Shown piece by piece: positions 46,470-55,511 of a stretch of 64,000 nt of DNA; the stretch's first letter is position 1; the number at the start of each line of letters is the position of its first letter. Position numbers and translations under genes: made by a program. The stretch is taken from the NCBI GenBank assembly GCA_934695325.1, contig CAKUVD010000007.1, forward strand, positions 62,001-126,000, read 5' to 3'. The stretch is from an uncultured Bacteroidales bacterium (GTDB lineage Bacteria; Bacteroidota; Bacteroidia; Bacteroidales; UBA932). The notes below the pieces were generated by a model. That model searched no databases. It was given only the letters and a program-made list of their open reading frames with translations, and had not been told where the DNA came from.

Positions 46470-48655
46470 TTCTCTGCATAATAGCGGTGCTCCGCCTCTT
46501 CCTGACGCATCTCGCTGAATGACGACACCCTCTTCAGGTATCCGATGACACGGGTGAGATAGTCCAAGTTATGGCTTCCGCACTTAGGGCAGACCGTCAA
46601 TGTGTCCTTGCTTATGTAGCCACAGTCGTTGCATACTGTGTTGCGGCAGTTGAATGTGAAATAGTTCGTGCCATAGTGGGCGGCGACATTCAGCAGCTGC
46701 CTGTACTGCGCCTTGCTGAGGTGCTCGGCGATGTTCATATGCAGGGCCGAGCCTCCGTCAAGGTACTTCACATAGTCCTCCCCGTGGAGCTTGAACTTAT
46801 CTATCATTGACAGAGAATCGTCCTCAGGGTTATAGAAATACGAGCTGTACATATTATGCTTCGGCGAGACGAAGAATCCGTCCTTCTTGTCCCATTTGTA
46901 GTTCTTTCCGGAAAGGTTCTCGCCCGGCACGAACTCGGTATTGAACATTGTCTCGCGCGTCTTGTCCTTGCGGTTGGAGATGTTGATGGTCTCCAGGATC
47001 GTATTCACGAACTCGCGATAGGCTTCATTAGGGGAAATCTCCAGCCCGAGGAACTCCGCGGCATCGGTCAGCCCGTTCACTCCAACGGTAAGATACTGCT
47101 TTCGCATATCGATGAACCCGGCCTTATAGACATCCAGCATATCGGCCTTCAGGAAGTCGCGGATGATCTCGTTGAATGCGGTCTGATACTTGTGCACCCT
47201 GCCGGTCATCTCGCTGATTTCTGCGTCAATGCACTCGTACAATGCCTTCCTGTCGTATTTCAGGTCCTTCGGGAGCGGCCTCCCCTCAGGCAGGTCAATG
47301 CCCTGGGTATCCTTGAAGAACTTTCTCGTGGCGAGCTGGATGAGGCGGTTTAGGTTAATGGTCATCACGGATTTAGAGCCCGTGGCCACAGAAGCCGTAC
47401 CCATCGAGTACTGGTGTGTCGTATGGTTATGCTCCTCGTCGCTGCTGTCCAGGTCCTTCAGGGAGTTACGCAGACGGCAGCAGCTGGAGAGGCTGTCCGG
47501 GCTGTTGGATATATAGCAGAAGAAGCTGTGTCCCTTGGACCACATCTCCGCCGTGAAATCCGCATATTCCTTGTCAGCATAGTCATCGCCGCCATCGGTG
47601 AGAAGTGCCATCGTCTCGACAGGGAATGTGAGAATATAGCTGTTTCTTTCCTCATTGAACCAGTTCATAAAGTGCTTCTGCAGCCAGGACAATGTCTTCC
47701 ATTTCGGGGCCGTGCCGTCAGGGAACCGGAAATCGCCGAACACGCCCTCGAAGTAAGGCTTGTCGAAATAGCCGATGTTCCAGAACACAGTCTGATAGCC
47801 ACGGTTGCCGGCAGGCATATTCATCGAATGCACGACCTGCTGGAAGTAATTGTCAATGACTTTCTCCAGCGTGCGCTGCTTGGCATTGTTCTCGACCACC
47901 TCGCCGAGCCTTTCGAGATAGTTCTCGCCGTAGTCCTTGCGGATGAAATAGTCCAGGTACATAAGGAATTCCGGCGTGGCGACAGCTCCCATAAACTGCG
48001 ACGATATGGAATATACGAGGTTTATGAACTCGCCACAGAATGACTTCAGGTCAGTAGGAGCCACCGAGACGCCTCCCAGTTCCTTCAGTCCGCTCTCCAG
48101 AAACGGATACATAGTTATGGCCACGCAGTACGGATACCCCGGGGTGCCGCTCTCGTCGTGCTTGTAAAGGACGTGGCTCTCAAGGTCTTCGATGTACTGG
48201 TCAGCCAGACGCTTGCTGTACATCGCCTTGATCTTGTCCTTCATTATATAGCGGTTCTGCTTGATGTTGTTCTCCTTATAGAGTTCCTGCCCCAGCGTCA
48301 CAATATTCTTGCGGGTGACATTGGCATTGGAATCGAACTTGGAGCCCGTGGCAGCGTTGGAGGCCTTGATATAGTCTCGGATGAAGTCACGCTTCTTGCG
48401 GAGATCTATCCCGGCATCGAATTTCTCGATATACGCCAACGCCACCTTCTTGTTTATGGACATCAATGACTCCTCCACCTGGCGCCGTATCTCCTTGCTG
48501 GCTATCTTGTCGTAGATATACAGGTTATCGACAATGGACACGACCACGGATTCAGGGCAAGCCTCGCCGGCCGTCCTGTATGCCTCGTGAATTCCTTTTA
48601 TAAGTTTCTCTCTATCATACTCCTCGTATGAGCCGTTAGTCTTATAGACATCCAT
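46466..48655 (-). CDS. nrdD: Anaerobic ribonucleoside-triphosphate reductase
   Basis: Class III reductase making dNTPs without oxygen, 729 residues. An ATP-cone regulatory domain covers about residues 1-90 (NGSYEEYDREKLIKGIHEAY). The catalytic barrel carries CCRLRNSL. The C-terminal zinc site is CNDCGY with CPKCGS. The glycyl radical residue is G705 in TRVIGYLKR. It is coupled to nrdG. An oxygen-free lifestyle fits this gene. The promoter is nearly ideal and is followed by a leader hairpin. Confidence 0.97.
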   Translation of the reverse strand: MDVYKTNGSYEEYDREKLIKGIHEAYRTAGEACPESVVVSIVDNLYIYDKIASKEIRRQVEESLMSINKKVALAYIEKFDAGIDLRKKRDFIRDYIKASNAATGSKFDSNANVTRKNIVTLGQELYKENNIKQNRYIMKDKIKAMYSKRLADQYIEDLESHVLYKHDESGTPGYPYCVAITMYPFLESGLKELGGVSVAPTDLKSFCGEFINLVYSISSQFMGAVATPEFLMYLDYFIRKDYGENYLERLGEVVENNAKQRTLEKVIDNYFQQVVHSMNMPAGNRGYQTVFWNIGYFDKPYFEGVFGDFRFPDGTAPKWKTLSWLQKHFMNWFNEERNSYILTFPVETMALLTDGGDDYADKEYADFTAEMWSKGHSFFCYISNSPDSLSSCCRLRNSLKDLDSSDEEHNHTTHQYSMGTASVATGSKSVMTINLNRLIQLATRKFFKDTQGIDLPEGRPLPKDLKYDRKALYECIDAEISEMTGRVHKYQTAFNEIIRDFLKADMLDVYKAGFIDMRKQYLTVGVNGLTDAAEFLGLEISPNEAYREFVNTILETINISNRKDKTRETMFNTEFVPGENLSGKNYKWDKKDGFFVSPKHNMYSSYFYNPEDDSLSMIDKFKLHGEDYVKYLDGGSALHMNIAEHLSKAQYRQLLNVAAHYGTNYFTFNCRNTVCNDCGYISKDTLTVCPKCGSHNLDYLTRVIGYLKRVSSFSEMRQEEAEHRYYAEK

Positions 48656-48749
48656 AATAAGAAGCGTTTATATTCACATATACCTGAAGGACAGGCTCTT
48701 GTCGCAACATCAGCACTCAGGTACATTTTTGAATTATTAAAATTAAAGC

Positions 48750-48776
48750 TCGCTCCGGATATTCCGGAACGGGCTT
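48750..48776 (-). promoter_or_regulatory. Leader hairpin at the nrdD transcription start
   Basis: On the minus strand GCCCGTTCCGGA-ATA-TCCGGAGCGAGC forms a stem with one mismatch and one wobble. It begins within a few bases of the expected RNA start. It may protect the 5' end of the mRNA or be a protein-binding palindrome; sequence alone cannot tell. Confidence 0.5.
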
Positions 48777-48777
48777 G

Positions 48778-48808
48778 CAAAAATATAAAATCCATCTACC
48801 TTATCAAA
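48778..48808 (-). promoter_or_regulatory. Sigma-ABfr promoter of nrdDG
   Basis: On the minus strand TTTG (48805-48808), a 19-base spacer and TATTTTTG (48778-48785), exact in both boxes. Confidence 0.8.
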
Positions 48809-48870
48809 GGATTTTCTTCGGAAAAGTCAAGTAATCTGATTAAAAAGCTGTCTGAGGCAAGATTCCCGCA

Positions 48871-50202
48871 TCATCTCACAAGCCGCCCCGTAGCGCGGAG
48901 ATAGTCCGTCTCCGCGATATGGAACTGAGTGACAGCCTCGATCAGGTTACTCCTGGACTGCTGCCACTGGAACTGGGCGTCAAGGTAATCCGACAGCGGG
49001 CACATAGATGCGCCGTAGCGGTTCTCATAGACACGAAGGTTTTCATCAGCATCAGCCATCCCGTCACGCGCGGCATCTATCAGGCTATAGCTGTCAGACA
49101 GATTCAGCGCAGCCTGCCGGGCTTCAAGTTCAAGCAGCCTGCCGTTCTTCTGAACATCCAGCACAGCATTATCTGCATCGAGCCGTGCACGGCGCACCTT
49201 GTTAAAGCCCTGTCCCCATTTGAAGATAGGAATGCTTACAGCGAGCATAGCAAAGCCCTGGTTCTGGCTGACATTCTGCTTATATGGTACATAATTCCCG
49301 CCTCCGGCATCCACCATAGTGCTTATCTTTATATTGCCATAAGGAAGATAGCCGCCCGTGACCGCCAATGTCGGAAGATAATCGCCACGAGTCATCCTCA
49401 CCTGAAGACGAGACATCTCCAGTTGCGCATCCAAAAGCCGCAGTTCAGGCCGCTCTGACACGGAAATCTCGTCAAGCCGGACACTCCGGTCTTCATCTGG
49501 CACCTCAACTTTCTCCACATCAATGTCAGTATCGAACGGAACGCCTATCACCCGGCACAATGCCATACGGCACAGCGCTGCCCCATTCTTGACCTTACGC
49601 ACCTGATACTCGACTTCGGAGCGCCTCGCCTTGACAGTAAGCAGCTCCGCGTCAGTAGCCATGCCGGCAGCGGCTGCGACACTCACTTGGGAGTATATCG
49701 AATCCATCTGCACCGCCAGCGCATTCATCATTTCCTGCTTCTGGCGCACAGCCGCATACGTCCAATAGGCGTTGTCCGCATCATAGATTGCCGCAGCCTT
49801 GGCCAGCCTCAAGTTCTCAGAAGCAGCATCCATACCTATCTCCGCCATCTTCTTGCCAGTCAGAATCTTACCCCCGGCATACAAAGGCTGGGAAATCATG
49901 ACACCAGCCATATATGTTCCTTTCATTATCAGGTCCATACCGCTCATCTCCACATCAGGCCCCATATAAATCAACGAACCTGAAGCATCAACCGAAGGCA
50001 GAAACGCAGAAACAGCTATCTTCTTGTCAAGGACTGACTGGGACAACGCATTATTTCCCTTCTGCACATCTTCACTGCAGGCCAATGCCATCTCACGGCA
50101 TTTTTCAACATTCAAAGTCAATGCACCAGAAGTCTCCTGCGCTCCCGCGGCTTCATTCAAGAAAATCAAGACAAGCATTGACAATACTACATTCTTTTTC
50201 AT
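48871..50202 (-). CDS. TolC-family outer-membrane efflux protein
   Basis: A 443-residue outer-membrane factor. A signal peptide (MKKNVVLSMLVLIFLNEAAGAQ) precedes two repeated helical-barrel halves. PSVDASGSLIYMGPD and YLPTLAVTGGYLPYG are the paired strand regions, and the ends of the coiled helices read LSDYLDAQFQWQQSRSNLIEA and YLRATGRL. It is third in a unit with a periplasmic adaptor and an RND permease, four bases after the permease stop. It forms the outer channel of that pump. Confidence 0.93.
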   Translation of the reverse strand: MKKNVVLSMLVLIFLNEAAGAQETSGALTLNVEKCREMALACSEDVQKGNNALSQSVLDKKIAVSAFLPSVDASGSLIYMGPDVEMSGMDLIMKGTYMAGVMISQPLYAGGKILTGKKMAEIGMDAASENLRLAKAAAIYDADNAYWTYAAVRQKQEMMNALAVQMDSIYSQVSVAAAAGMATDAELLTVKARRSEVEYQVRKVKNGAALCRMALCRVIGVPFDTDIDVEKVEVPDEDRSVRLDEISVSERPELRLLDAQLEMSRLQVRMTRGDYLPTLAVTGGYLPYGNIKISTMVDAGGGNYVPYKQNVSQNQGFAMLAVSIPIFKWGQGFNKVRRARLDADNAVLDVQKNGRLLELEARQAALNLSDSYSLIDAARDGMADADENLRVYENRYGASMCPLSDYLDAQFQWQQSRSNLIEAVTQFHIAETDYLRATGRLVR

Positions 50203-50206
50203 TTCA

Positions 50207-53200
50207 CTACCTCCCGATATGATAAAAAACAGAGTATAACACAGGCAGGAGCAGCAGCGTTATCATAGTCCCCACTGCGAGTCCGGCCATAATGCAGACA
50301 GCCATAGCCCCATACATCGGGTCTCCCAAGAGAGGCACCATACCTACGATAGTCGTCAATGACGCCATAAGCACAGGACGTACCCTTGAGACTGTGGCAC
50401 CGAGCACGGCATCGTATGCAGAGCTGCCCTCTTCTTTCTGAAGACGTGTTATCTCATCGACGAGCACAATGGCGTTCTTGACCATCATACCGATCAATCC
50501 TATCATTCCGATCATAGCCATAAACGTGAACGGCTGGCCTGTGGCAAGAAGCGCCGGGACTATCCCGCATAGGACAAACGGGAAACAGCTGATGATAAGG
50601 ATGACCTTCTTCCAAGTTCCGAAAAGGAGAAGAAGGATTCCGAGCATCAGGAACAATGTCAAAGGCACATATCTAAGGATATTGCCCATAGCCTCATTCT
50701 GGACTCCGATATCTCCTCTCCACTTCATTCCATACCCCTCGGGAAGACATATCGCCTCAATATCCTTTTTTATAGAAGATACTACTTTGGCAGGAGTCGC
50801 ATCGACATTGTCAGGGTCCGGATCACATTCCGCCTCGATTGCGCGACGGCCGTTGACACGAAGCACGACGCTCTCTTCCGGACACAAGGCGACACTGTCA
50901 GCCACAGACGTAAGAGGGACTGCGGACAACATCTTCTCCTTCAGTTCAGATGCGGCCTTTCCGGATGTCAATATAGCGTTCATATCCTCATCCGCAACGT
51001 GAAGGTTCAGAGTGCTCCATACAGGAATCGTCTCCAAATCCGATATCCGGCTCCCATCCTGATTGCGGACAAGCAGATCCACAAGAACCATACGGTCCTG
51101 CTCATTGATCACACCTATAGGCAATCCGTCACCGGCAGCCTGGAGAGCATTGCCCACATCGCTACGGGAGATGCCGCTGCGCAGAGCATTGAACTGATTA
51201 TATTTTACATCAAGCCTCTTTTCAGTGGGACGCCAATTGTTCTGAACGGAATATCCGTCCACATACGGGCATTTCCGCATGATATCTTCCGCCTTGGCGC
51301 TCAATGATTTCAGGACCGCAGGATCCGGGCCAGTGAACTCCACCTCCACAGTATGAGAGGTACTGATGGAGAAATTATATTTCCGCGTACGGATATAAGC
51401 CTGAGGAAAAGCTTCCCGCAGCCTTGTCCTCACATCAGGAAGCACCTTGAGAACATCCTTATAATTCCGGCAGTCAACTATCAGCTCACCATAGGAATCG
51501 CCACCCGATGTCATAGGGCGGACAAGGCAATAATGCGCCGGAGCGCTGGCCTGAGCCGCTGACACCCGCATTATCCCAGGCTCATTCTCAAGCATCCGGG
51601 TCATCTCCATCAAATGCGTCCTGACAGCATCCGGAGAAGTCTCGGCAGGGAAGAAGCACTCGACGACAAACTGATTATAGTCAAAATCAGGGAAGAACAG
51701 ATTTCTCACCTTGGTCATTCCAAAGGCACACGACAGCAGCAGTGTCACAGCCGCGACGACTGTGCTTTTCTTGTGTCCGATAAGAAACGAGACAATCCTC
51801 TTTACAACAAGATGCAATGGAGAATTCATCACAGAAGTATCCTTTCCGCCATTGTCTTTATAGTGACGAGGCAGCCAGTCCTTGGCGCATATAGGAACCT
51901 GTACAAGAGCCAGGACCCAGCTGGCGAGAAGGCTGACACACAGCACAAGGAAAAGGTCGCTGGCGTATTCTCCGGCCGTATCCGGTGACAGATAGACGCT
52001 TATGAATGTAGCTGCCGCAATCACAGTCGCCCCGAGAAGAGGCATCGCTGTATTCCGGCCTATCCTGAAGAGATATGTCTTCGGACCAAGTCCGCGTTTC
52101 TTGTCAATCAGGATACCGTCCATTATCACTACGGCATTGTCCACAAGCATCCCCATAGCGATGATGAAGGCGCCGAGCGAGATGCGCTGCAGCGTGGTAC
52201 CCATAACCAGAAGCACCGGGAATGACACGGCGACGGTCAGGACAAGCCCGAAGCCGATTATGAGGCCGCTGCGGAAACCCATCATAAACACGAGCACCAG
52301 TATCACTATCAGCACGGATTCCAGAAGATTCATCATAAACGAAGAGATGGCGGAATCAACCTTGTCCGGCTGGAAGAATATCTTTTCTATAGTCATACCG
52401 ACAGGAAGATTGTTTTCGATGCTTTCAAGCTTCTTCTCAACATCATCGCCGACATCCGGAACGATGGCATCGTCTTCCATTGCCGCACAGATGGCTACGG
52501 CCTGGTGCTTGTCCACAAAGAACCCACTGCGCTGTGGCTCTGAATATGTGCGCTCGACATCAGCGACATCACCGAGCCTTACGGTCCTGCCATCCACTGT
52601 AGATATCATAAGGTCCCGAAGGTCATCCTCATCCTTGACTCGCCCTGACACCCTTATGGGAACCCTGTATTCACCAGCATTGACAGCACCGGATTCAATG
52701 CTTCCCACAGCACTCTGCAACGCCATCATCAGCTGCATCGGCACCAATCCGTTGCGTGCGATTTTTTCCTTTGACAGCACGACATTGATGACCTCATCAC
52801 GGGCGCCTGAGACATTGACTCGCTTTATCCCCTTGACATCGAGCATCTCCCGACGGATATAGCTTGCATACTTGTACAGTTCGCCATAGTCATACCCGTC
52901 GCCATAAAGAGCATAGAAAATCCCATAGGTGTCCGTCATATCGTCTATTACCATCGGGGGACGGCAATCCTGCGGAAGATAGGCTGCGGCATCATTGACC
53001 TTGCGCCTGAGCATGTCGAAATGTTCCTGAAGTTTCTCATTCAGGACCGTCATCTTGAACTCGACGGTTATCATCGCCACCCCGTTCTGGCACTCCGTCT
53101 TGACTTTGCTCACATCCGGGAGCGCGCGCAGGGCATCTTCCATACGGATAGAGGCATTCAGTTCCACATCATACGCACTCGCCCCAGGATATGATATGAC

Positions 53201-53344
53201 GACCATAGCCTGCTTTGCGCTGACAGCCGGGTCTTCAAGTTTCGGCATCCATAAGAACGACAGGATCCCGGCAATCAGTATTGCCGCCACGAGCGACCAG
53301 AATACTACCGGCCGTCTCATAAAGAATTCTGCAATCCTGTTCAT
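50207..53344 (-). CDS. RND efflux permease of pump 1
   Basis: A 1045-residue inner-membrane proton antiporter of the AcrB/MexB superfamily. Twelve transmembrane helices frame two large periplasmic loops. The N-terminus has RRPVVFWSLVAAILIAG, and the TM4 motif is GMLVDNAVVIMDG, in which the second aspartate of the usual DD pair is Asn. The TM10 lysine is in MMVKNAIVLVDE. The start overlaps the adaptor stop by four bases. Substrate range is unknown. This subgroup differs from the second pump in the window, whose TM4 motif keeps DD. Confidence 0.93.
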   Translation of the reverse strand: MNRIAEFFMRRPVVFWSLVAAILIAGILSFLWMPKLEDPAVSAKQAMVVISYPGASAYDVELNASIRMEDALRALPDVSKVKTECQNGVAMITVEFKMTVLNEKLQEHFDMLRRKVNDAAAYLPQDCRPPMVIDDMTDTYGIFYALYGDGYDYGELYKYASYIRREMLDVKGIKRVNVSGARDEVINVVLSKEKIARNGLVPMQLMMALQSAVGSIESGAVNAGEYRVPIRVSGRVKDEDDLRDLMISTVDGRTVRLGDVADVERTYSEPQRSGFFVDKHQAVAICAAMEDDAIVPDVGDDVEKKLESIENNLPVGMTIEKIFFQPDKVDSAISSFMMNLLESVLIVILVLVFMMGFRSGLIIGFGLVLTVAVSFPVLLVMGTTLQRISLGAFIIAMGMLVDNAVVIMDGILIDKKRGLGPKTYLFRIGRNTAMPLLGATVIAAATFISVYLSPDTAGEYASDLFLVLCVSLLASWVLALVQVPICAKDWLPRHYKDNGGKDTSVMNSPLHLVVKRIVSFLIGHKKSTVVAAVTLLLSCAFGMTKVRNLFFPDFDYNQFVVECFFPAETSPDAVRTHLMEMTRMLENEPGIMRVSAAQASAPAHYCLVRPMTSGGDSYGELIVDCRNYKDVLKVLPDVRTRLREAFPQAYIRTRKYNFSISTSHTVEVEFTGPDPAVLKSLSAKAEDIMRKCPYVDGYSVQNNWRPTEKRLDVKYNQFNALRSGISRSDVGNALQAAGDGLPIGVINEQDRMVLVDLLVRNQDGSRISDLETIPVWSTLNLHVADEDMNAILTSGKAASELKEKMLSAVPLTSVADSVALCPEESVVLRVNGRRAIEAECDPDPDNVDATPAKVVSSIKKDIEAICLPEGYGMKWRGDIGVQNEAMGNILRYVPLTLFLMLGILLLLFGTWKKVILIISCFPFVLCGIVPALLATGQPFTFMAMIGMIGLIGMMVKNAIVLVDEITRLQKEEGSSAYDAVLGATVSRVRPVLMASLTTIVGMVPLLGDPMYGAMAVCIMAGLAVGTMITLLLLPVLYSVFYHIGR

Positions 53345-54411
53345 AGCAAATCTCCGATGTTTGTCTCAGAAGGTGCAGGAAGGGCCTTCACCTTTTCTCC
53401 TTCCTTCAGGGATGCGGCTCCGGCCACCACTACTTCCGCACCAGAGGCGATGCCGGACACGAGAATATGCGTCACATCTGAAGACGATGACACAGAGACA
53501 TTGACCTTCACGAGAGACGAATCCCGACCGACTTCCCACACATAAGCCTGCCCGTCGTCATAGCATATTGCGGATAACGGCACCGCCACATCTTCAGTGT
53601 GGCCCTTTGAATTTTTTGTGACTAAGACTTCGACATTAGTCCCCGGAAGGAACGAATTCTTCATAAGGCTTCCGCCCGCATCCACAAGCAAAGTCATACG
53701 ATAAAGTTGATTGCCGTCAGCCTTCGGGGCGACCCCCACAAGGCTCGCTCCGGCAATACGGCCATCTGCGGCACGTACCGCATAAGACGTGAATGATTTC
53801 TTGTCCAAAAATTCAGAAACAGGCATATCAGCCTGGATTTCAAGCCCTGAGACATCCAATATGTTCATTATCGGCGTCCCGGCATCAACCATCTCGGACT
53901 TAGAGAAATTCACGGACTTGACATATCCTGACACCGGAGCATACAATCTAGTATAAGCCAGCTTGTTCTTGTTCACCTGAAGCTGGACGGCAAGCTGTCG
54001 GAGACCGGCCTCCGCTTTTTCATAATCATTGGCGGACACACTCTTCTTCATATAAAGTTCACGGAGCCTGGACACCTCATCCGAGACCTGGTCATACTGA
54101 ATCTGCAAGGCTTCCACGCCAAGTTCATAATCAGAATCGTCAAGCATAGCCACCAGCTGTCCTTCCTTGACATAATCGCCCTCACGGACATTGATTCGAG
54201 ATATCTGGCCAGGCGTCTTGAAAGCCACATTGATGCTATGCATTTCCTGCACGACGCCAGGATAAGCCAATGTCCCCGTGCTGTCAGCACAAGAGACCGT
54301 CAAAGTCTTTACCGTCCTGACGGAAGGCACTTCTGTTTTATAGCCTCCTTTGCAAGACACGATAATCACCGCCGGCATGAGCACGGCGACAAGACAATCT
54401 TTTATCTTCAT
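53341..54411 (-). CDS. RND periplasmic adaptor lipoprotein of pump 1
   Basis: A 356-residue membrane fusion protein. The signal ends in lipobox MPAVIIVSCKGG (Cys near 20). The barrel-sandwich and hairpin domains follow: INVREGDYVKEGQLVAMLDDSDY, a coiled hairpin to YTRLYAPVSGYV, then the beta-barrel and membrane-proximal domains. I chose ATG 54411 (MKIKDCLVAVLMP) because it gives a proper lipoprotein signal; the frame is open further upstream to 54525. The gene is divergent from the AraC gene, and a CAAAGATG in the gap may be a weak -7 box (minus CATCTTTG). Confidence 0.92.
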   Translation of the reverse strand: MKIKDCLVAVLMPAVIIVSCKGGYKTEVPSVRTVKTLTVSCADSTGTLAYPGVVQEMHSINVAFKTPGQISRINVREGDYVKEGQLVAMLDDSDYELGVEALQIQYDQVSDEVSRLRELYMKKSVSANDYEKAEAGLRQLAVQLQVNKNKLAYTRLYAPVSGYVKSVNFSKSEMVDAGTPIMNILDVSGLEIQADMPVSEFLDKKSFTSYAVRAADGRIAGASLVGVAPKADGNQLYRMTLLVDAGGSLMKNSFLPGTNVEVLVTKNSKGHTEDVAVPLSAICYDDGQAYVWEVGRDSSLVKVNVSVSSSSDVTHILVSGIASGAEVVVAGAASLKEGEKVKALPAPSETNIGDLL

Positions 54412-54532
54412 CTTCTTTTGTTTTTTCGCTGCAAAGATGATGTCCCGCAAGGGATTTGCAGTATTCATATATATGGGCAAATTGTTCAGAAATACGGAAC
54501 AATATATTTTTTCAGTATAAATCACACACCAT

Positions 54533-54564
54533 TTTGTTCAATTCAGGAATTAAGGCTATCTTTA
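54533..54564 (+). promoter_or_regulatory. Promoter of the AraC-family gene
   Basis: TTTG (54533-54536), a 20-base spacer and TATCTTTA (54557-54564), one base from consensus, 18 bases before ATG 54583. Confidence 0.65.
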
Positions 54565-54582
54565 CCAAGAAGAAGACCAAGT

Positions 54583-55503
54583 ATGGACAACGAGAACATA
54601 TTCAGAAGCCTGAACCTGCGGATGATAGCATTCCCCGACACATGTCACATACTGGACGGGAATTTTCTCATCGCAGACACGGATGAGGCTCCTTTCAGCA
54701 TTGCAGAAATGCTGAAAGACCAGAAGATGATGATATTCTTCAACGAACCGTTCAAGGTGGAATTCGCTCTATGCGTCATCATTAAGAGCGGGACAATGAG
54801 GATAATGCACAACTTGAAGGATTACTCCCTGATGAAAGATGACGGCTTCGTGGTCATGCCAGGCGATTTTGCACAATGTCTGGATATTTCTCCAGACTGC
54901 AGACTTCTGGTGGTGGCTTTCTCTGACAGTTACTACGCTCCGATAAGCAACGGAGGAGAATTGAACACATTCATGTCCTTTTTCAGGAGGCATCCCAAGG
55001 CCAGTCTTGAAAAAGAATACGCAGAAGACCTCATCTATGTCATTGACATTCTCAAGCGCAGGATTGATGACCCGAAATGCATAGACAAAAAAGACATTGT
55101 CCGCGGATATATCTATGCGCTGTGCCACGAATCATTGGACAGGATACATTCGATACGGGACGAGGCGACACTGCAGAACAGAGGAGAAGAGATATTTGCA
55201 CGCTTCAGTGAACTGTTGGCAAAGAATTATCTTACAGAACATCACATAAAATTCTATGCCGGCAGGATGTACCTTTCTCCGAAACACCTCTCAGAAACTG
55301 TCAAGGCTGTCAGTGGACGGAGCGTAAAAGAATGGATTCAAGATTATATTCTGCTTGAGGCCAAGGCATTACTGCAGTCCCACAAGTATTCCGTGCAGGA
55401 GATATCCTGGCGGCTGAATTTTGCCAATCAGTCCTTTTTCGGGACGTGGTTCAAAAAAGCCGCGGGGATGTCCCCACGGCAATACATGGACAGATTTGAA
55501 TAG
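54583..55503 (+). CDS. AraC-family transcription regulator
   Basis: A 306-residue regulator. The N-terminal half (about 1-150) is a cupin-like sensing domain (NLRMIAFPDTCHILDG, FALCVIIKSGTMRIMHNLKDYSLMKDDGFVVMPG). The C-terminal AraC helix-turn-helix pair covers about 205-305, with YLSPKHLSETVKAVSGRSVKEWIQ and WRLNFANQSFFGTWFKKAAGMSPRQYMDRF. ATG 54583 fits homologs and the promoter; the upstream open frame from 54238 is antisense to the adaptor. It is divergent from pump 1 and probably controls it. Its stop is eight bases from the convergent end of the second pump gene. Confidence 0.92.
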   Translation: MDNENIFRSLNLRMIAFPDTCHILDGNFLIADTDEAPFSIAEMLKDQKMMIFFNEPFKVEFALCVIIKSGTMRIMHNLKDYSLMKDDGFVVMPGDFAQCLDISPDCRLLVVAFSDSYYAPISNGGELNTFMSFFRRHPKASLEKEYAEDLIYVIDILKRRIDDPKCIDKKDIVRGYIYALCHESLDRIHSIRDEATLQNRGEEIFARFSELLAKNYLTEHHIKFYAGRMYLSPKHLSETVKAVSGRSVKEWIQDYILLEAKALLQSHKYSVQEISWRLNFANQSFFGTWFKKAAGMSPRQYMDRFE

Positions 55504-55511
55504 TCCGTCCA

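Noticed and set aside
54238..54582. Open frame extending the AraC gene upstream by 115 codons
   Set aside because: It is antisense to the adaptor signal region, lacks regulator homology and lies upstream of the well-formed promoter at 54533-54564.
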